From Euleptes europaea (taxonomy: Eukaryota; Chordata; Lepidosauria; Squamata; Sphaerodactylidae), in NCBI RefSeq assembly GCF_029931775.1, contig NC_079318.1, positions 79,023,614 through 79,087,613 on the forward strand: DNA of 64,000 bases, in the 5' to 3' direction. How positions within the stretch are numbered: position 1 is the stretch's first letter; each line of letters begins with the position of its first letter. The notes under the pieces were generated by a model. The model made no database searches, had not been told where the DNA came from, and worked only from the letters and a program-made list of their open reading frames with translations. This document shows positions 44,401 to 56,300 of the stretch, piece after piece. The translations under genes and the position numbers were made by a program.

Positions 44401-44926
44401 GAGTTGTCAGGGGGAAAGGTAGAGGCTGTACATCTTGGCTTTTAAATCTGTAATGACAAGGGCCAGAGACTTACTTTAAAAATAAAAAAGGAAAGAAGAA
44501 ATCTAGGAACTGGTACATTCTCGCAGTAGATTGTCATAATGCTGTAGTGATCTGCCAATTACTGTTTCTTTTTTTTAAGCCCTAAGAACGGGGGTGGGTG
44601 GGGGGGAATGGTGGCTGCAGGGGGCTGAGGCAAAGAGTAGGAAGGACTGCAGCATAACTGCACCATTGCTGCTGTGAATGTCTCTGCATTCACACTGGCA
44701 ACGACCGCAAGAAGGGGCCTAGGTGTTGGTTATTATTTTTTTTACATGCTAATTCCCTTCCCTTCTCCCTTTATAGGTCCTGGACCCTGCCCAGTAATTA
44801 ATCCTGCATTTCCAATGCTGGGTTTATGCAGAGATGAGTGTAGGCTTCACTCAGAGTGCCCAGGAGATAAGTTATGCTGCAGAAATGGCTGTAACAGAAT
44901 GCACTGTAGTGATCCCACTGATACTG
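41334..44926 (+). CDS. Secreted WAP-domain protein, tandem copy B
   Basis: Paralogue of the gene at 32.5 kb, lying about 9 kb downstream in the same orientation within a segmental duplication. Exon 1 (41334-41403) is identical to copy A. Exon 2 (44777-44926) has the same splice sites and cysteine spacing, but nine codons differ, all amino-acid changing: Y to F, N to D, T to E, N to R, L to K, K to R, V to H, T to S, N to D. The domain is therefore much more charged, around LCCRNGCNRMHC. Both copies look intact and potentially expressed. As in copy A, no third coding exon is certain; the frame stays open past the donor for about 28 codons. An L1-like insertion of about 750 bp lies in its intron and is absent from copy A. 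Confidence 0.85.
42459..43211 (-). mobile_element. L1-like 5'-truncated insertion, unit B only
   Basis: AT-rich insert of about 750 bp starting with a poly(T) tract (poly(A) on the minus strand) and flanked by a direct repeat GATTTGCACACAGTT. Unit A has the unoccupied site. Target duplication length and tail fit L1-type target-primed reverse transcription; no coding motif remains. Confidence 0.65.
43789..44098 (+). mobile_element. tRNA-derived SINE in WAP copy B intron
   Basis: Duplicate of the unit A copy; lacks a short internal repeat of CTAATCTGGT seen there. Confidence 0.85.
44777..44926 (+). CDS. WAP copy B exon 2 (WAP domain)
   Basis: Eight-cysteine WAP domain; 14 base differences from copy A in 150 nt and none synonymous, against about one difference in each of the immediate flanks (27 bp upstream, 52 bp downstream). 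Confidence 0.87.
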
Positions 44927-44979
44927 GTGAGTTAGTAGCCTATCTGGGATTTTCTAACCGGAAAACATGCAATATAATG

Positions 44980-46010
44980 TTGGGGATGGGGTTCAGAGTG
45001 TCATAACTAACCTACACATATCCTGGCCCTTATCAGCCTGCCCATACTGTTACGCCAAGCAGAGGGGTCTTCTTTTATTGGGGTAAATTAGCTGGAGACT
45101 GATTGAGCTTTGCAAGAGGTTGGCATGTGGGTCTTCGCACCAATTTTTAAGGAGAGGGGCGCACCAGTGGAAAAGGTTACCAAATAAAGAGGCTTTTAAT
45201 GAATAAGGGCTTTATTAAAAGTAATCAGATTCATTGCACACACACACAAATCCCAAATACATACAGCGCTAAGAAAGTTAAGTTATGAGGGGGATGTTGA
45301 TAGTAAAATAAAGCTGTGTACTTGTTTAAGAGAGTGACTTGCTTCCCACCTGTGAACCTTGGTGAGGTTGCCAACATTGCAAAACAGCCTCATTTGATGC
45401 TCCTCCTGACATCAAACTGGGCTGGGGGTAAATAGCAGGAATTTCTTGTGGCTCCAGAAGGGGAAGGTCCCCCGAAGCTCTTAAGCGAGTTGGGGAGCAG
45501 CAAGGGATTCCTACTGGGTTACCCTCAGCAAAACAAGCCCCTGCTGCTTTCTAGGCGGGGTTGTGTCTCACTGGCCTGTTTTTTGACTTCTTGCACAAGT
45601 CAGGAGCGAGGGTAGCCTGGCAGATGGGGAAACGTTCATTTATGTTTAATATTTTGCTATTGTGGTTTAATTAGTATTATATTATGTTAATGATTTTGAC
45701 GGGGGTTGTTGTTTTTTTAAGTGCTCCGAATATGAAAATTGCGCTAATGTAGATTGCAAGGCTTGGATTTTAACTCTGTGATTTAAGGAAGTTGTCTTTT
45801 TTATTTCCTTTGCCCTTGTCTGCCTCTTGGTGCTTTGAATGCTTTACATAAAAAACATCACACGCACACATTTAGAGCCCTTTTAGGAGAGGAAACCAAA
45901 TTGATGCCTACACTAGAGCCTCTAATAAGAAAGCTTTCAGGGGCTTTTTAAACCTAAGGAGGAAGCAACAGAGATGATGATGTCAAGGTGGCAAGTTGTG
46001 GAGGAAGTGA
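44980..46010. other. Unit B-specific sequence, no gene seen
   Basis: Not present in unit A. AATAAA-containing stretches and an ACACACACAA patch near 45235; possibly an unrecognised mobile element. Confidence 0.42.
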
Positions 46011-46016
46011 TGTCAC

Positions 46017-46475
46017 ATAAGAACATAAGAAAGGCCCTGCTGGATCAGACCCAGGCCCATCAGGTCCAGCAGTCTGCTCACACAGTGGGCAACCAGGTGC
46101 CTCTAGGAAGCCACAAACAAGATGACTGCAGCAGCACCCCCCTGCCCGTGTTCCACCACACCCAAAATAAGAGGCATGCTCCTCTGATACTAGAGAGAAC
46201 AGGTATGCAGCATGACTAGCATCCATTCCAACTAATAGCCATGAATACCCCTTTCCTCCATGAACATGTCCACTCCCCTCTTAAAGCCTTCCAACTTGTC
46301 GATGAGGGGAAGACCTTCCCCTTCCTGACCATGCTGGCTCCTTTAGCAATCCCTTTATTCCTTGGTCATCCAAAGGCCCACTGCTTCTCTGCCTGGTTTC
46401 CTGTTCCGGATATATTGAAAGAAATGTTTATTGTTTGTCTTGATGCTTTTAGCAACCTGCTTCTCACATTGTCTC
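46017..46475 (-). mobile_element. CR1 fragments in duplication unit B
   Basis: A young 3'-UTR piece (46017-46290), absent from unit A, abuts an older CR1 piece (46300-46475) whose right part continues in both units. Confidence 0.72.
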
Positions 46476-47211
46476 TTTGCATGCTTAATTATTGCTTACA
46501 TTTCTTTTGCCACAGAATATATTTTTGCCAATGCTATCTCATCGATTATATCATCCCTTTGTATACATTTGATGATATAAGGCAATTATTGTATTTCTTT
46601 GTGTAGTTTACTGGCAACTGTTTAATTATTTCAGGTTTCTCCTGGTGAGAAAGAAAGAAGCATATTCCATATCTGAAGAAATTATAACATTTATCTGAAG
46701 AAGATAGCTTGAAACGTCCTGCTAGCAGCCATAGTATATGTGATTCATCAGGTTTCTAGCTTTTTGATTTGTGACTGACTTTCAATTATGTCATTCAGTT
46801 CTTTTGTATCTCATCCATGTTTTCTTGCAAGTAGTTATTGGATTTACTTGTATCCTGGTATACCTATTGCTCTTATATAATTGTATACATTTTCTAAATA
46901 GACCTTTCTATTTATTTTTCTTCATTAGAGAGTAGTTGATTTTTTTCTCTTCTGTGCTGTTCCACTTTTTTACACGGTGTTTTGAAGGGTTGCCTTTTCC
47001 TTTATCTTGCTCATTGTATGACAAGTTTTAGTATAATCAAAAATAGACCGTTGAACCCCATGATATCAATACCTACGAATACAATATATTGTTAACACAC
47101 CAATGAATAAAAGACAACTTAATAAAGAACTAACAATCTACTCAGTTCTTATATATAACCAGACCACCTATTTATGCAGAGTGATTTTTAAATGATATAA
47201 GATCCTATATC

Positions 47212-47645
47212 CATACTTCAGGACAACGAAGACAGCTGACAGGAAGAAAGCTGATTCTTTGAAATGTGGTGTTGGAGGAGAGTTTTATGGATATCATGGA
47301 CCACCAAAACAAACAAACAAGTGGGTTCTAGATCAAATCAAGCCTGAACTCTCCCTAGAAGCTAAAATGACTAAATTGTGGCTATTGTACTTTGATCACA
47401 TTATGAGAAGACAAGAGTCACAGGAAAAGACAATAACACTAGGAAAAGTGGAAGGCAGCAGGAAAAGAGGAAGACCCAACATGAGAAGGATTGACTCAGT
47501 CAAGGAAACCACACCCCTCAGTTTGCAAGGCCTGAGCACAGCTATTAATGGTAGGACGGGTTGGAGGACATTAATTCATAGGGATGCCATAGGTTGGAAG
47601 CAATCTGACAGCACTTAACACACACACACACACACACACACACAT
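47212..47645 (+). mobile_element. BovB LINE 3' part with (CA)n tail in unit B
   Basis: Full counterpart of the unit A fragment, ending GGTTGGAAGCAATCTGACAGC then a CA repeat at 47617-47645. Confidence 0.82.
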
Positions 47646-47816
47646 ATCCATGCTTCAGAAAAGAACATTGAAAATATGCATCTAAATGGAGTACGTTTAC
47701 ACAATACAATACGTGTGGTCCTTGATCAGATGTTCCTCCCACTTCACATAATCCTGTACCAACATTAGAGTACTATTGTTTAAGTTGTTCAAATGATTGT
47801 ACCGAATCCTAGTTAG

Positions 47817-48112
47817 AGGAGCCCCGTGGCACAGAGTGGTAAGCTGCAGTACTGCAGTCCAAGCTCTGCTCACAACCTGAGTTCGATCCCAACTGAAGTT
47901 GGTTTCAGGTAGCTGGCTCAAGGTTGACTCAGCCTTCCATTCTTCTGAGGTCGGTAAAATGAGTACCCAGCTTGCTGGGGGTAAAGGGAAATGACTGGGG
48001 AAGGCACTGGCAAACCACCCTGTAAACAAAGTCTGCCTAGTAAACGTAGGGATGTGATGTCCCCCCGTGGGTCAGGAATGACCTGGTGCTTGCACAGGGG
48101 ACCTTTACCTTT
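47817..48112 (+). mobile_element. Sauria-type SINE, near full length
   Basis: tRNA-like head CCCCGTGGCACAGAGTGGTA with box B GAGTTCGATCCC, middle GACTCAGCCTTCCATTCTTC, and a BovB-related end GACCTGGTGCTTGCACAGGG. This layout is the known Sauria SINE of squamates. Confidence 0.75.
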
Positions 48113-48232
48113 ACTTAATCCTAGTTAACTTGTAACATATTTATGGCCAATACTTAGCCACATATTCAAGAAAATATTCCCTTCCAAACTAGCGCCATGC
48201 TATTTGGATATTTGGATAAGAACAGAGTCACC

Positions 48233-48433
48233 TAGGGTTGCCAGGTCCCTCTTCGCCACCAGAGGCAGGTTTTTGGGGTGGAGCCTGAGGAGGGCAGGGT
48301 TTGGGAAGGGACTTCAACGCCATAGTCCAGTTGCCAAAGCGGCCATTTTATCCAGGTGAACTGATCTCTATCGGCTGGGGATCAGTAGTAATAGCAGGAG
48401 ATCTCCAGCTAGTACCTGGAGGTTGGAAATCCT
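48233..48433. repeat. GGGTTGCCA-family repeat
   Basis: Complete copy; right end slightly mutated (GGTTGGAAATCCT). Confidence 0.7.
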
Positions 48434-49383
48434 ATACAGTAGCAAACTCCCATCCCATGCCATTTTGGAAGTGGAACCCTATGGTGGCTGTAGTTGGGGT
48501 GTCCAGGTGGTGTGGTTTTTCTCTGGATTGAAGAGGAAAGCCCCAGGAAAGCTGTGAGTCATGCTTGGAATGAGCATGATGTCATGAGGATGGACTTCAG
48601 AAACCTGGGAGCTTCCTGCCTTCTATGCAGGGAAATATTACCATGTTGATGCAGCACAAATTTCAAAGTGTACATGGGAAAAGGAAACAGCCCCCACTAG
48701 ACCCAACTGGCACAACAGAGTCTAGTAGATTTTGGTGATGCATAGAATTGTTGTTTAATCTCAGAACTGTAATGGAAATGGGTCGATCCTTACCAGGATG
48801 TAGCCACCAGGCCTATTTCCCCTTATTGAAACAGCTGGTGCTCTTGCTAAACACCAGCTGTGTCTGCCAGTTCTCATGGCCTCAGTCGAGGTTCAAACCC
48901 TTACTTTGCCACGAAACTCACTTAGGCACAAACTTGCTCAAAGCTTAATTTTCTTAACTTGCCACCTAGGCTAATAACTTCCACACTGAACACAGATTTA
49001 TCTCACCGCACTTGACACCCCCCCTCACTCAGCCCCTTCACACACTTCACCTGTCTCTCACACAGAGCCTCTCTGAACCCCTGCAGTCAACTCCGCCCCC
49101 TCAGGTACAGCTATCGATCACCCATCCAGCTGGGAAAGAGAAGGCCCCATGCTGGTTCCACATGCTTCTCCCTCGTGCCATCTTTGCTTCATACTCTACA
49201 GGCCTGCCTTTTAAATCACAACACCTCAAACGTAAGACTCCACATTAAAACACAGAACTAAAACTCGCACAAAATATTTACACGGTGAAAACACGGCAAC
49301 TCTTGTTGGAGTTTGAGTTCTCGGAACTGCAGAGGGTCTCTAGAATGCTCCTTCTGGCTAGAAGAAATAATCCTTGATGCTCG
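48434..49383. other. No gene seen
   Basis: Unique-looking sequence; frames at 48748-48948 and 49012-49248 have no recognisable product. Confidence 0.45.
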
Positions 49384-49585
49384 CTCAAGGTTGCCAGCTC
49401 TGGGCTGAGAAATATCTGGCGATTTTGGGGGGGAAGCCTGAGGCGAGTGGGTTAGGGGAGGGACTTCAGTGGGGTATAATGCTAGAGTCCACCTTCCAAA
49501 GTGGCCATTTTCTCCAGGTGAACTAATCTGTTGCCTGGAGATCTGTTGTAATCCCAGATCTCCTGCCACCACCTGGAGGTTGGAA
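49384..49585. repeat. GGGTTGCCA-family repeat, diverged
   Basis: AAGGTTGCCAGCTCTGGG and CCACCTGGAGGTTGG ends with a weakened centre. Confidence 0.6.
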
Positions 49586-49731
49586 TTCAAAGTATGGCAC
49601 CAAATAAATATTTCCAATAGAGGAAAGAGACAAAGCAATACTTGCAATTAGAAGAATATAATGAGAATATTGAAAACAGGTACACTTCCTCCACCATGGC
49701 AAATTGGTCTGAAACATTTGCTTATACAGCA

Positions 49732-49828
49732 GAATGCTTCAGGAACGTTCTACAGTACACTCAAATGAAGGGAGGGCTCGCTCACAAAAGCCGGGCGTTA
49801 GTTTAAGGCTGTTTAATAAATGACAGTT
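49732..49828 (+). repeat. 98-bp block repeated at 40678-40775, copy 2
   Basis: About 95 percent identical to copy 1, 9.05 kb away in the same orientation; lies 2.2 kb past the end of unit B. Confidence 0.75.
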
Positions 49829-50010
49829 GAGCCTCTCCAGCCTAGCAGTGTGCACAGAAATGCCGAGTGCTGCAGGGCCGAGTCCAATGCAAACAAGGCC
49901 AGGGACTGTCTGGTCTGTGCCTCAAACCTAAAGTTAGTTGCCCTGGCCAAGCCAAGCAAGGATGAGGACATAACAAAAAACGGAGTCAAAGCACTTTAAA
50001 AAAAGCAGGC

Positions 50011-50016
50011 TTTATT
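50011..50016 (-). terminator. DPP3: DPP3 polyadenylation signal (AATAAA on minus strand)
   Basis: TTTATT on the plus strand reads AATAAA on the minus strand, about 210 bases past the DPP3 stop codon and with no other candidate in between. Confidence 0.7.
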
Positions 50017-50227
50017 GAATTATGAGTGCAACAGGAAGCCAGAAGCATCCCTGGCATTCCCGTAAGTGGATGGTGGGTATCTTGCACTGAGAAGGGCCGG
50101 GCCATTCACTAGTATTGTACCGCATGTTTGACAGGAGAGGGTCGAGGAACTCTTGGCATGCCTGGGCGGCAGGCCAAGGGGGAGTCCACAGAGGGTAGGA
50201 GGGCCAGGGCCTGCGCTGCTCAGGGCC

Positions 50228-50373
50228 TCAGCTTGCCCAGAAGTGGGCATCGGCCTGTGCCAGCTTCAAAAGCTGCTGTTCCAGGAATTCAGCATCTTCA
50301 GGAAAGCGGTCACGGAAGGATTTGATCAATCCTGCTGCATCGCTGTCGTATTGCACCAGTACCACATCCTCGC
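50228..50373 (-). CDS. DPP3: DPP3 last coding exon
   Basis: TTTTTTGCAG acceptor completes LEGEDVVLVQYDSDAAGL; the frame stops at TGA 50230-50228 after AQADAHFWAS. The 3' UTR runs to a polyadenylation signal near 50011. Confidence 0.94.
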
Positions 50374-53300
50374 CTGCAAAAAAGGATAATTGTTAGAAGG
50401 CCAGCACAGCTATCTGGAACCCTGGAGCTGGAAAAGCCATTGTCATGGAGAGTTAACAATACAAGTTGCTATTAGAGAATTAAAAAAAAAAAAAAACATT
50501 TACACCTCACCTTTCTCCCCAATGGGGATCCAAAGTAGCTTACGTCATTTTCTTATCCTCACAGCAACCCTGTGTGGTAGGCTAGGCTGACAGAGTGTGA
50601 CTGGCCCAAAGTCACCCAGTAAACTTCTGTGGCCTAAGTCAGGGATTTGAATCTGGGTCTCCCGGATACCAGAAAGCCCCATGGCGCAGATTGGTAAGCT
50701 GCAGTACTGCAGTCAAAAGCTCTGCTCACGACCTGAAGTCGGTTTTGGGTAGCCGGCTCAAAGTTGACTCAGCCTTCCATCCTTCCAAGGTCGGTAAAAT
50801 GACAGTAAGTTACAGTACTCTTACGGTAAGAGTTGTTCGGCAGTGGAATCAGCTACCTAGGGAAGACTGCTGCTCACTGGCAGTCTTTAAGCAAAGGCTG
50901 AACAAGCACTTGTCAGCGATGCTCTAGGCTGATCATGCATTAAGCAAGGGATGTTTGTGCTGCACAATCACGGAGTCATCTGCGCGGTGCAAAATGCACA
51001 CAAATGTCTATGCACGCACTCCTTCCCCGTGATCAGCAACATTTGTTAAGCTGTCTCATTGATCGAGGGGAGGGAGAACATGCACAGAGGAAGGGTCTGC
51101 GTATTCACGCTGCATGGACAGCCATGCAATTGCAGGGAGGCAAGGCCAGCGTGCTTGTGCCTGCTCTCCCCTCCCCTTGGGGACTTTCTTTTCAAATATT
51201 TTATTTTCAAAACAATATAGAATAAAACAGACAAAACAAGCAACATATACACATTATACATAAACACAACTAAGTACCTATTACAAAATATCCATCGGCT
51301 ACTTTTTGGAGTGGGTATAAATCATACCAGACCTATTTACTTAGTTGTAAAACAAGTCTTTTAAAGGGAGAGACCTAACCATATTCTCCTACCTACCACC
51401 ATATACATGAGTAACAATATTTAATTGCTATTATTTAATCCTAGCAAATATACTATATTCAATATACGTTATGTCTTTAGTAGGTAGCAATACATAATTG
51501 TTATTCTATAGATCTAATATGAAACACTTCAACCTCTCAAAATTGTATAGTAAAAATAATGTAAAGTCATGTAATGCAAATAGCAGATAAGTCTGGATAA
51601 TTATTTCCCCGTGTGGACACACAGATGGGTCATCTGTAGAGGGCTTAAACTGCAGGGCAGGGTCAGTATTTGTGTTCCTCTTTATTAATTAGCACTGATG
51701 GATTCACCAGCCGTTTATTGATTAGTCCGTTAGCTATTATTTTCATTGCATCTCTCCATGTCTACAGGGAGAAAACTTACTGTTTCTGTTGTATTATTCT
51801 TCAGTTTCATAATCTTGCTTTACTTGTAAGTATTCTATTAATTTCTGGTGCATTTTCTAATTCTGTAATCCAGCATATTGTTTGTGTTGTTAGTCTGTTC
51901 CTATAGCATGGCTTTAAACTGTGTAATCTGCCTTGAGCCTCAGTGAGAAACTCAAGATTGTAAATTAAGTAAATAAATAGAAACTGTGGGGGTGACTTTC
52001 ATTTTGAGCTGTCCTGAAGGCTGCTTTCGACAAAAGGGAAAGGGAGACATTTTTTAAAAGGAACACAGCAACTAATGTGTGTGTCCCTTTTCTGGTTTAT
52101 GTAAACTCTTCTGATCTGAGGTAGGGGAGATTCTAACCCATTCTGTCTGTTTCATTCTATATTAATGCCTAATTCGTTGTGTTCACTGACCCTCCTGGGG
52201 AATGGGGCAGTTAAGAGACTGGGAGCTGGTCATGTTCCAGCCGTTAGATCTCTCCCCTGCAGTAATACAGAACAGCCTGGCTGCTCCATAAGAGTGGGGG
52301 TAGATACCAATTTCTATGTATATTTTAGGATGGATTTCATCCCAGTATAGTAAAGCTGGAGCAACTAGACACCCACCCCAATCCAGTTTTAACAAGTCAG
52401 TCTTAGGATACCCCGGCAGGAAAAGAGTTAAGGACTCTTGGTGTGCCACTGGCACCTAGAGTGTTTCACAGTATGTTGCATTTGGTGGCTACATCCCTTG
52501 GAGCACAATGTATTATAAGCGCAAGGATGCTCCTTTTTATGTACTTCAGTTGCTTAGCTGCAATCAGAGGGCTTAACCCCTTCCTCATCAGCATGAAGTA
52601 CCAACGGAGGCTTTGGCCGTTCCCTTAAGCACCAGGCTCTCCTGCCCTTGCATGGGTAGAATATGGCCTCAGCTAGTTGCCAGCCTAGTGTGGATACCGA
52701 TTAACCTGATTAATCCGTTCCAAACCAGGCAGACACCATGAAGTCTGTCAACAGTCCTGGAGCCCTTACCTTCCAAGCGGGTGTTTGCTTGTACGAACAG
52801 CTTACGGGCTTCTTTGCGCAGTAGCACGGTGTGGCGCAGGGTGAGGAAGCGTTCCGGCTCTTCATCTGTCACGGCAGAGTATGCCTCGTAGAGCGCACGC
52901 CCCCCTGCCACATCTGCCGTGGACTTCAGCACCTTCAAGATGGACAAGCAGTGGCAGAACAGGGCTGCTGCACCTTCTCTCGAAGCCCAACCCACGATCA
53001 ACTTTCTCCCACCTTCTCCTTTTAGCGTAGTGCTCTGCCACCCTCCCCTGCCTTCACCTATTCCTGATTTGACCCAGTTCTTCTGGACTGTGTCCAAATG
53101 CATGAGTTAATTTTAGGCTTCCAATATTTAAACAATTAAAGCTTTAATTGGTGCAGCCAAAATCTGTTTAGTTCTCAGCCTATTTGGTTTTTGGTGTGTT
53201 ACTGTAAGTAAGGTACCAGGTAATAAAACCGTCCCTCCTCTCTAAGGACCTCAGAAGTGAGAGCGACTGACACCCCCCTTTATGTGTCTTGTCTTTTTTG

Positions 53301-56300
53301 TTAATAAACCTAAGGGCTCGGCCTCTTTTTCTTAATTATTATACATTCTCACCACTTCCTTCAACACCTGTAACAGCCCATTCCTGAGCTGGCGGCGTGC
53401 GGGGACGGCAGGGAAGAGGCGCAGCTGCGCCTCCTCCTAAGCCATTTCGCGCATGCTGCGAGAACGAAAAAAGACTTGAAAAGGCTTTTTGTGTTTTCAA
53501 CGGGGCTAAAAACACATGAACAAGGGTTGTCTGTTGATCAGTCTGTACAGGAAAAGGAAGTGATAGATAAGTTTATGCTTATCTGACAATCCTGCCCGTG
53601 ACCAGCTGGGCCTGTAGTCCCTTAGCGGTGAAGGAAACATGCTTGTCACATACTCAGAGACACTGCTAATATTTCCTGTTCTTCACTCCCCAGACCCGAG
53701 TGATGGAAGAAGGCATCTGGGGCAGAGGCTTGATGCAAAATGAGGCCCAATGGTTTCCCTGTCCATTGTGTGGCTTAAACTGCTCAACAGCCTTCCCTAG
53801 ATCAGGCGTGGAAACAACCAGCTTGTCTGGCTGACTGTGGGGTTGGTGGAAAACAGCCTTTATCTGCCCTGAGCCCAACTTTGGCTGGGAAAGGGCAGGG
53901 TAAAAATAAACAAATAAGTAAAGCGTATGGAAGATCAGCAGCCTTTTTATTTTTTGGATCACTACAATGAACATGAGTGTACCTAGAGAGAAGCTAGGAG
54001 CACCTTTTATTCAGCTGCTGTCATAGAGTCCTATGGAAGTCCCACTTTCAAAGTCGCTCTCCCCACCCAGTTCCTGGCTTTTCACCAGAACCCACAGCTC
54101 TGCCAAGACAGGCAGACATGGGCCCCCTCCACGCAGCACTGAAGGAACCCCTCTCCCATCTCGCTACCACCTACCTGCAGTTTGCAGAGAAATCTCTCAA
54201 GGGCAGGCTTCCCCACCGTGGTGATCTTGCTGCGATCCAGGGAGACAATCGCATCAGGCTTGCCGTCTGCCCCTGTGATGCGCTGGAGCGACACCAGCCC
54301 TCCACCGGCCTCCAGGAGAACCCTCAGGATGACAAAGCGAGCTTGCATGTGAGCCTGGCTCAGGGACAAGGAACACAGGGAGAAATTGAACACTGGAAGC
54401 TGCCTTATACCAAGTCAGATAGCTCATCTATCAAGGTTAGTATTGTCTGCTCTCACTGGCAGCAGCTCTCCAAGGTGAACACATGAATACATGAAGCTGC
54501 CTTATACTGAATCAGACCCTCGGTCCATCAAAGTCAGTGTTGTCTACTCAGACCGGCAGTGGCTCTCCAGGGTCTCAGGCAGAGGTCTTTCACATCACCT
54601 ACAACCTGATACTTTTGACTGGAGATGCCGGGGATTGAACCTGGGACCATCCACATGCCAAGCAGATGCTCTACCACTGAGCCACGGCCCCTCAGGCCGA
54701 GATGTTTCACATCACCTTCTACTTGATCCTTTTAACTGGAGATGCTGGGGAATGAACCTGGAGCCTTCTGCACCCGAGGCAGATACTCTACCAACTGAAC
54801 TGTGGCTGCCATAGGAGGCAACCAAGGTAGCACCTAGGAGTCTTGTCGCTCAACCCCACCCATAAGAAAATACAAGTTGCTGTGTGGGATCAGACCAAGA
54901 CCCAACTGTCCCAAGCACACTGCTTCTGACAATGGTCAGCCATTTACTGAGGCACCCACAGTAGCTCCCCCGCCCCCGTCAACTCACCGCTGACTTATGG
55001 CAACCCCGTAGGGATTTTGAGGCAAGAGATGTTTGGAGTTAGCTGGCCATTGCCTGCCTCCACGTCAGGACCCTGGTATTCCTTGAAGGACTCCCATCCA
55101 AATACTAGGCAGGGTCAGGGCTGATAGGGTGTGACTGGCCCAAGGTCACCCAGCAAGCTTCCATGGCACGGTGGGGATTTGAACCTGGGTTTACTGGGTT
55201 TCAGTCTGCCACCTTAACCACTGTACCATGCTGGCTCTCCAAGGTAGCTCACATGTTTGAAAATCCGTATTATTGCTGTTGTCATTATTATTAATAATAA
55301 TAATAATAGACCCAGAGAGAAACCAGAAGCACCAGCCTTTAGACCTCAGTCAGTGGAGGAACATTTATGACACCAAGCCTCTGAGGAAGGCAAAAGTCTG
55401 AGATACCAGCAGGGGGTCTCACATCAGTCATAAGAAAGATCTTAGCCATGTCATTGGGCTGCACAAACTGAGAAATGGACCTGGAAGCAACGTCTCTAGT
55501 GTGACCCAGAACCAGCTCATGGGTTAAACATCCATTTAGGTATTTATACCCCATTTTTCTCCCCCATGGGAGCCCAAAGCAGCTTACAAGAGTGTTCTCC
55601 TCTACTCTTATCCTCACAACAACCCTGTGGGGCAGATTAGGCTAAGGATGGGCCCAAGGTCACCCAATGAGTTTCTATGGCAAAGGGGGAATTCAAACCT
55701 GAGTCTCTCAGATACTAGTCTGGCACTCTAACCACTACACCATACAAACTGCTCTGCAATTTGTCTGGCAGGGGTGCAGAGAGGGTTCCTCCGACTCCCC
55801 TTGTGGGTCAGAATGCAACAGATTCACCCCATCCACCAGCAAACGCTCCATCGGCCACCACTGCCTAGACACAACGGTGAGGAAGGAATGAGTTCTACTA
55901 TATTATAAGGAATGAGTTCTACAGCCTACCTGGCGCCACGTTCCAGATTCTGGCGTGTAGAACTCCAGTGCCAACAGTCCAGCGCGCACCATGTTCAGCC
56001 AGTTAATATAGATCACGTCCTCAGCGTCTTCTCCTTCAAGGTCAAAGATCCTGGTGGAAAAGGGAAGAAAGGAAAAGTGGGAGGGAATGAAAAGAACACA
56101 GAAGCAAGAAAAGGGGGGCAGCCAGCGCTAACGCGGAATATTTAGTGTACAAAGTGCTTTCCCCATTTCCATCTTGCACAATCAGCTTGTGAGGCTCAGG
56201 GCAACCATTGTTCCCATTTGGCAGATGAGGAAGACCGAGGCTGAGGACTGACTCAGCTGTGAGGCAAGACTGGAATGTAGCTCTTTCACAGGCAAGCCCA

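Larger units (their letters stand above)
41024..47510 (+). repeat. Tandem segmental duplication, unit B (contains WAP copy B)
   Basis: Second copy. It alone carries the L1-like insert (42459-43211) and about 1.5 kb of extra sequence with a CR1 piece (44980-46450). Confidence 0.88.
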
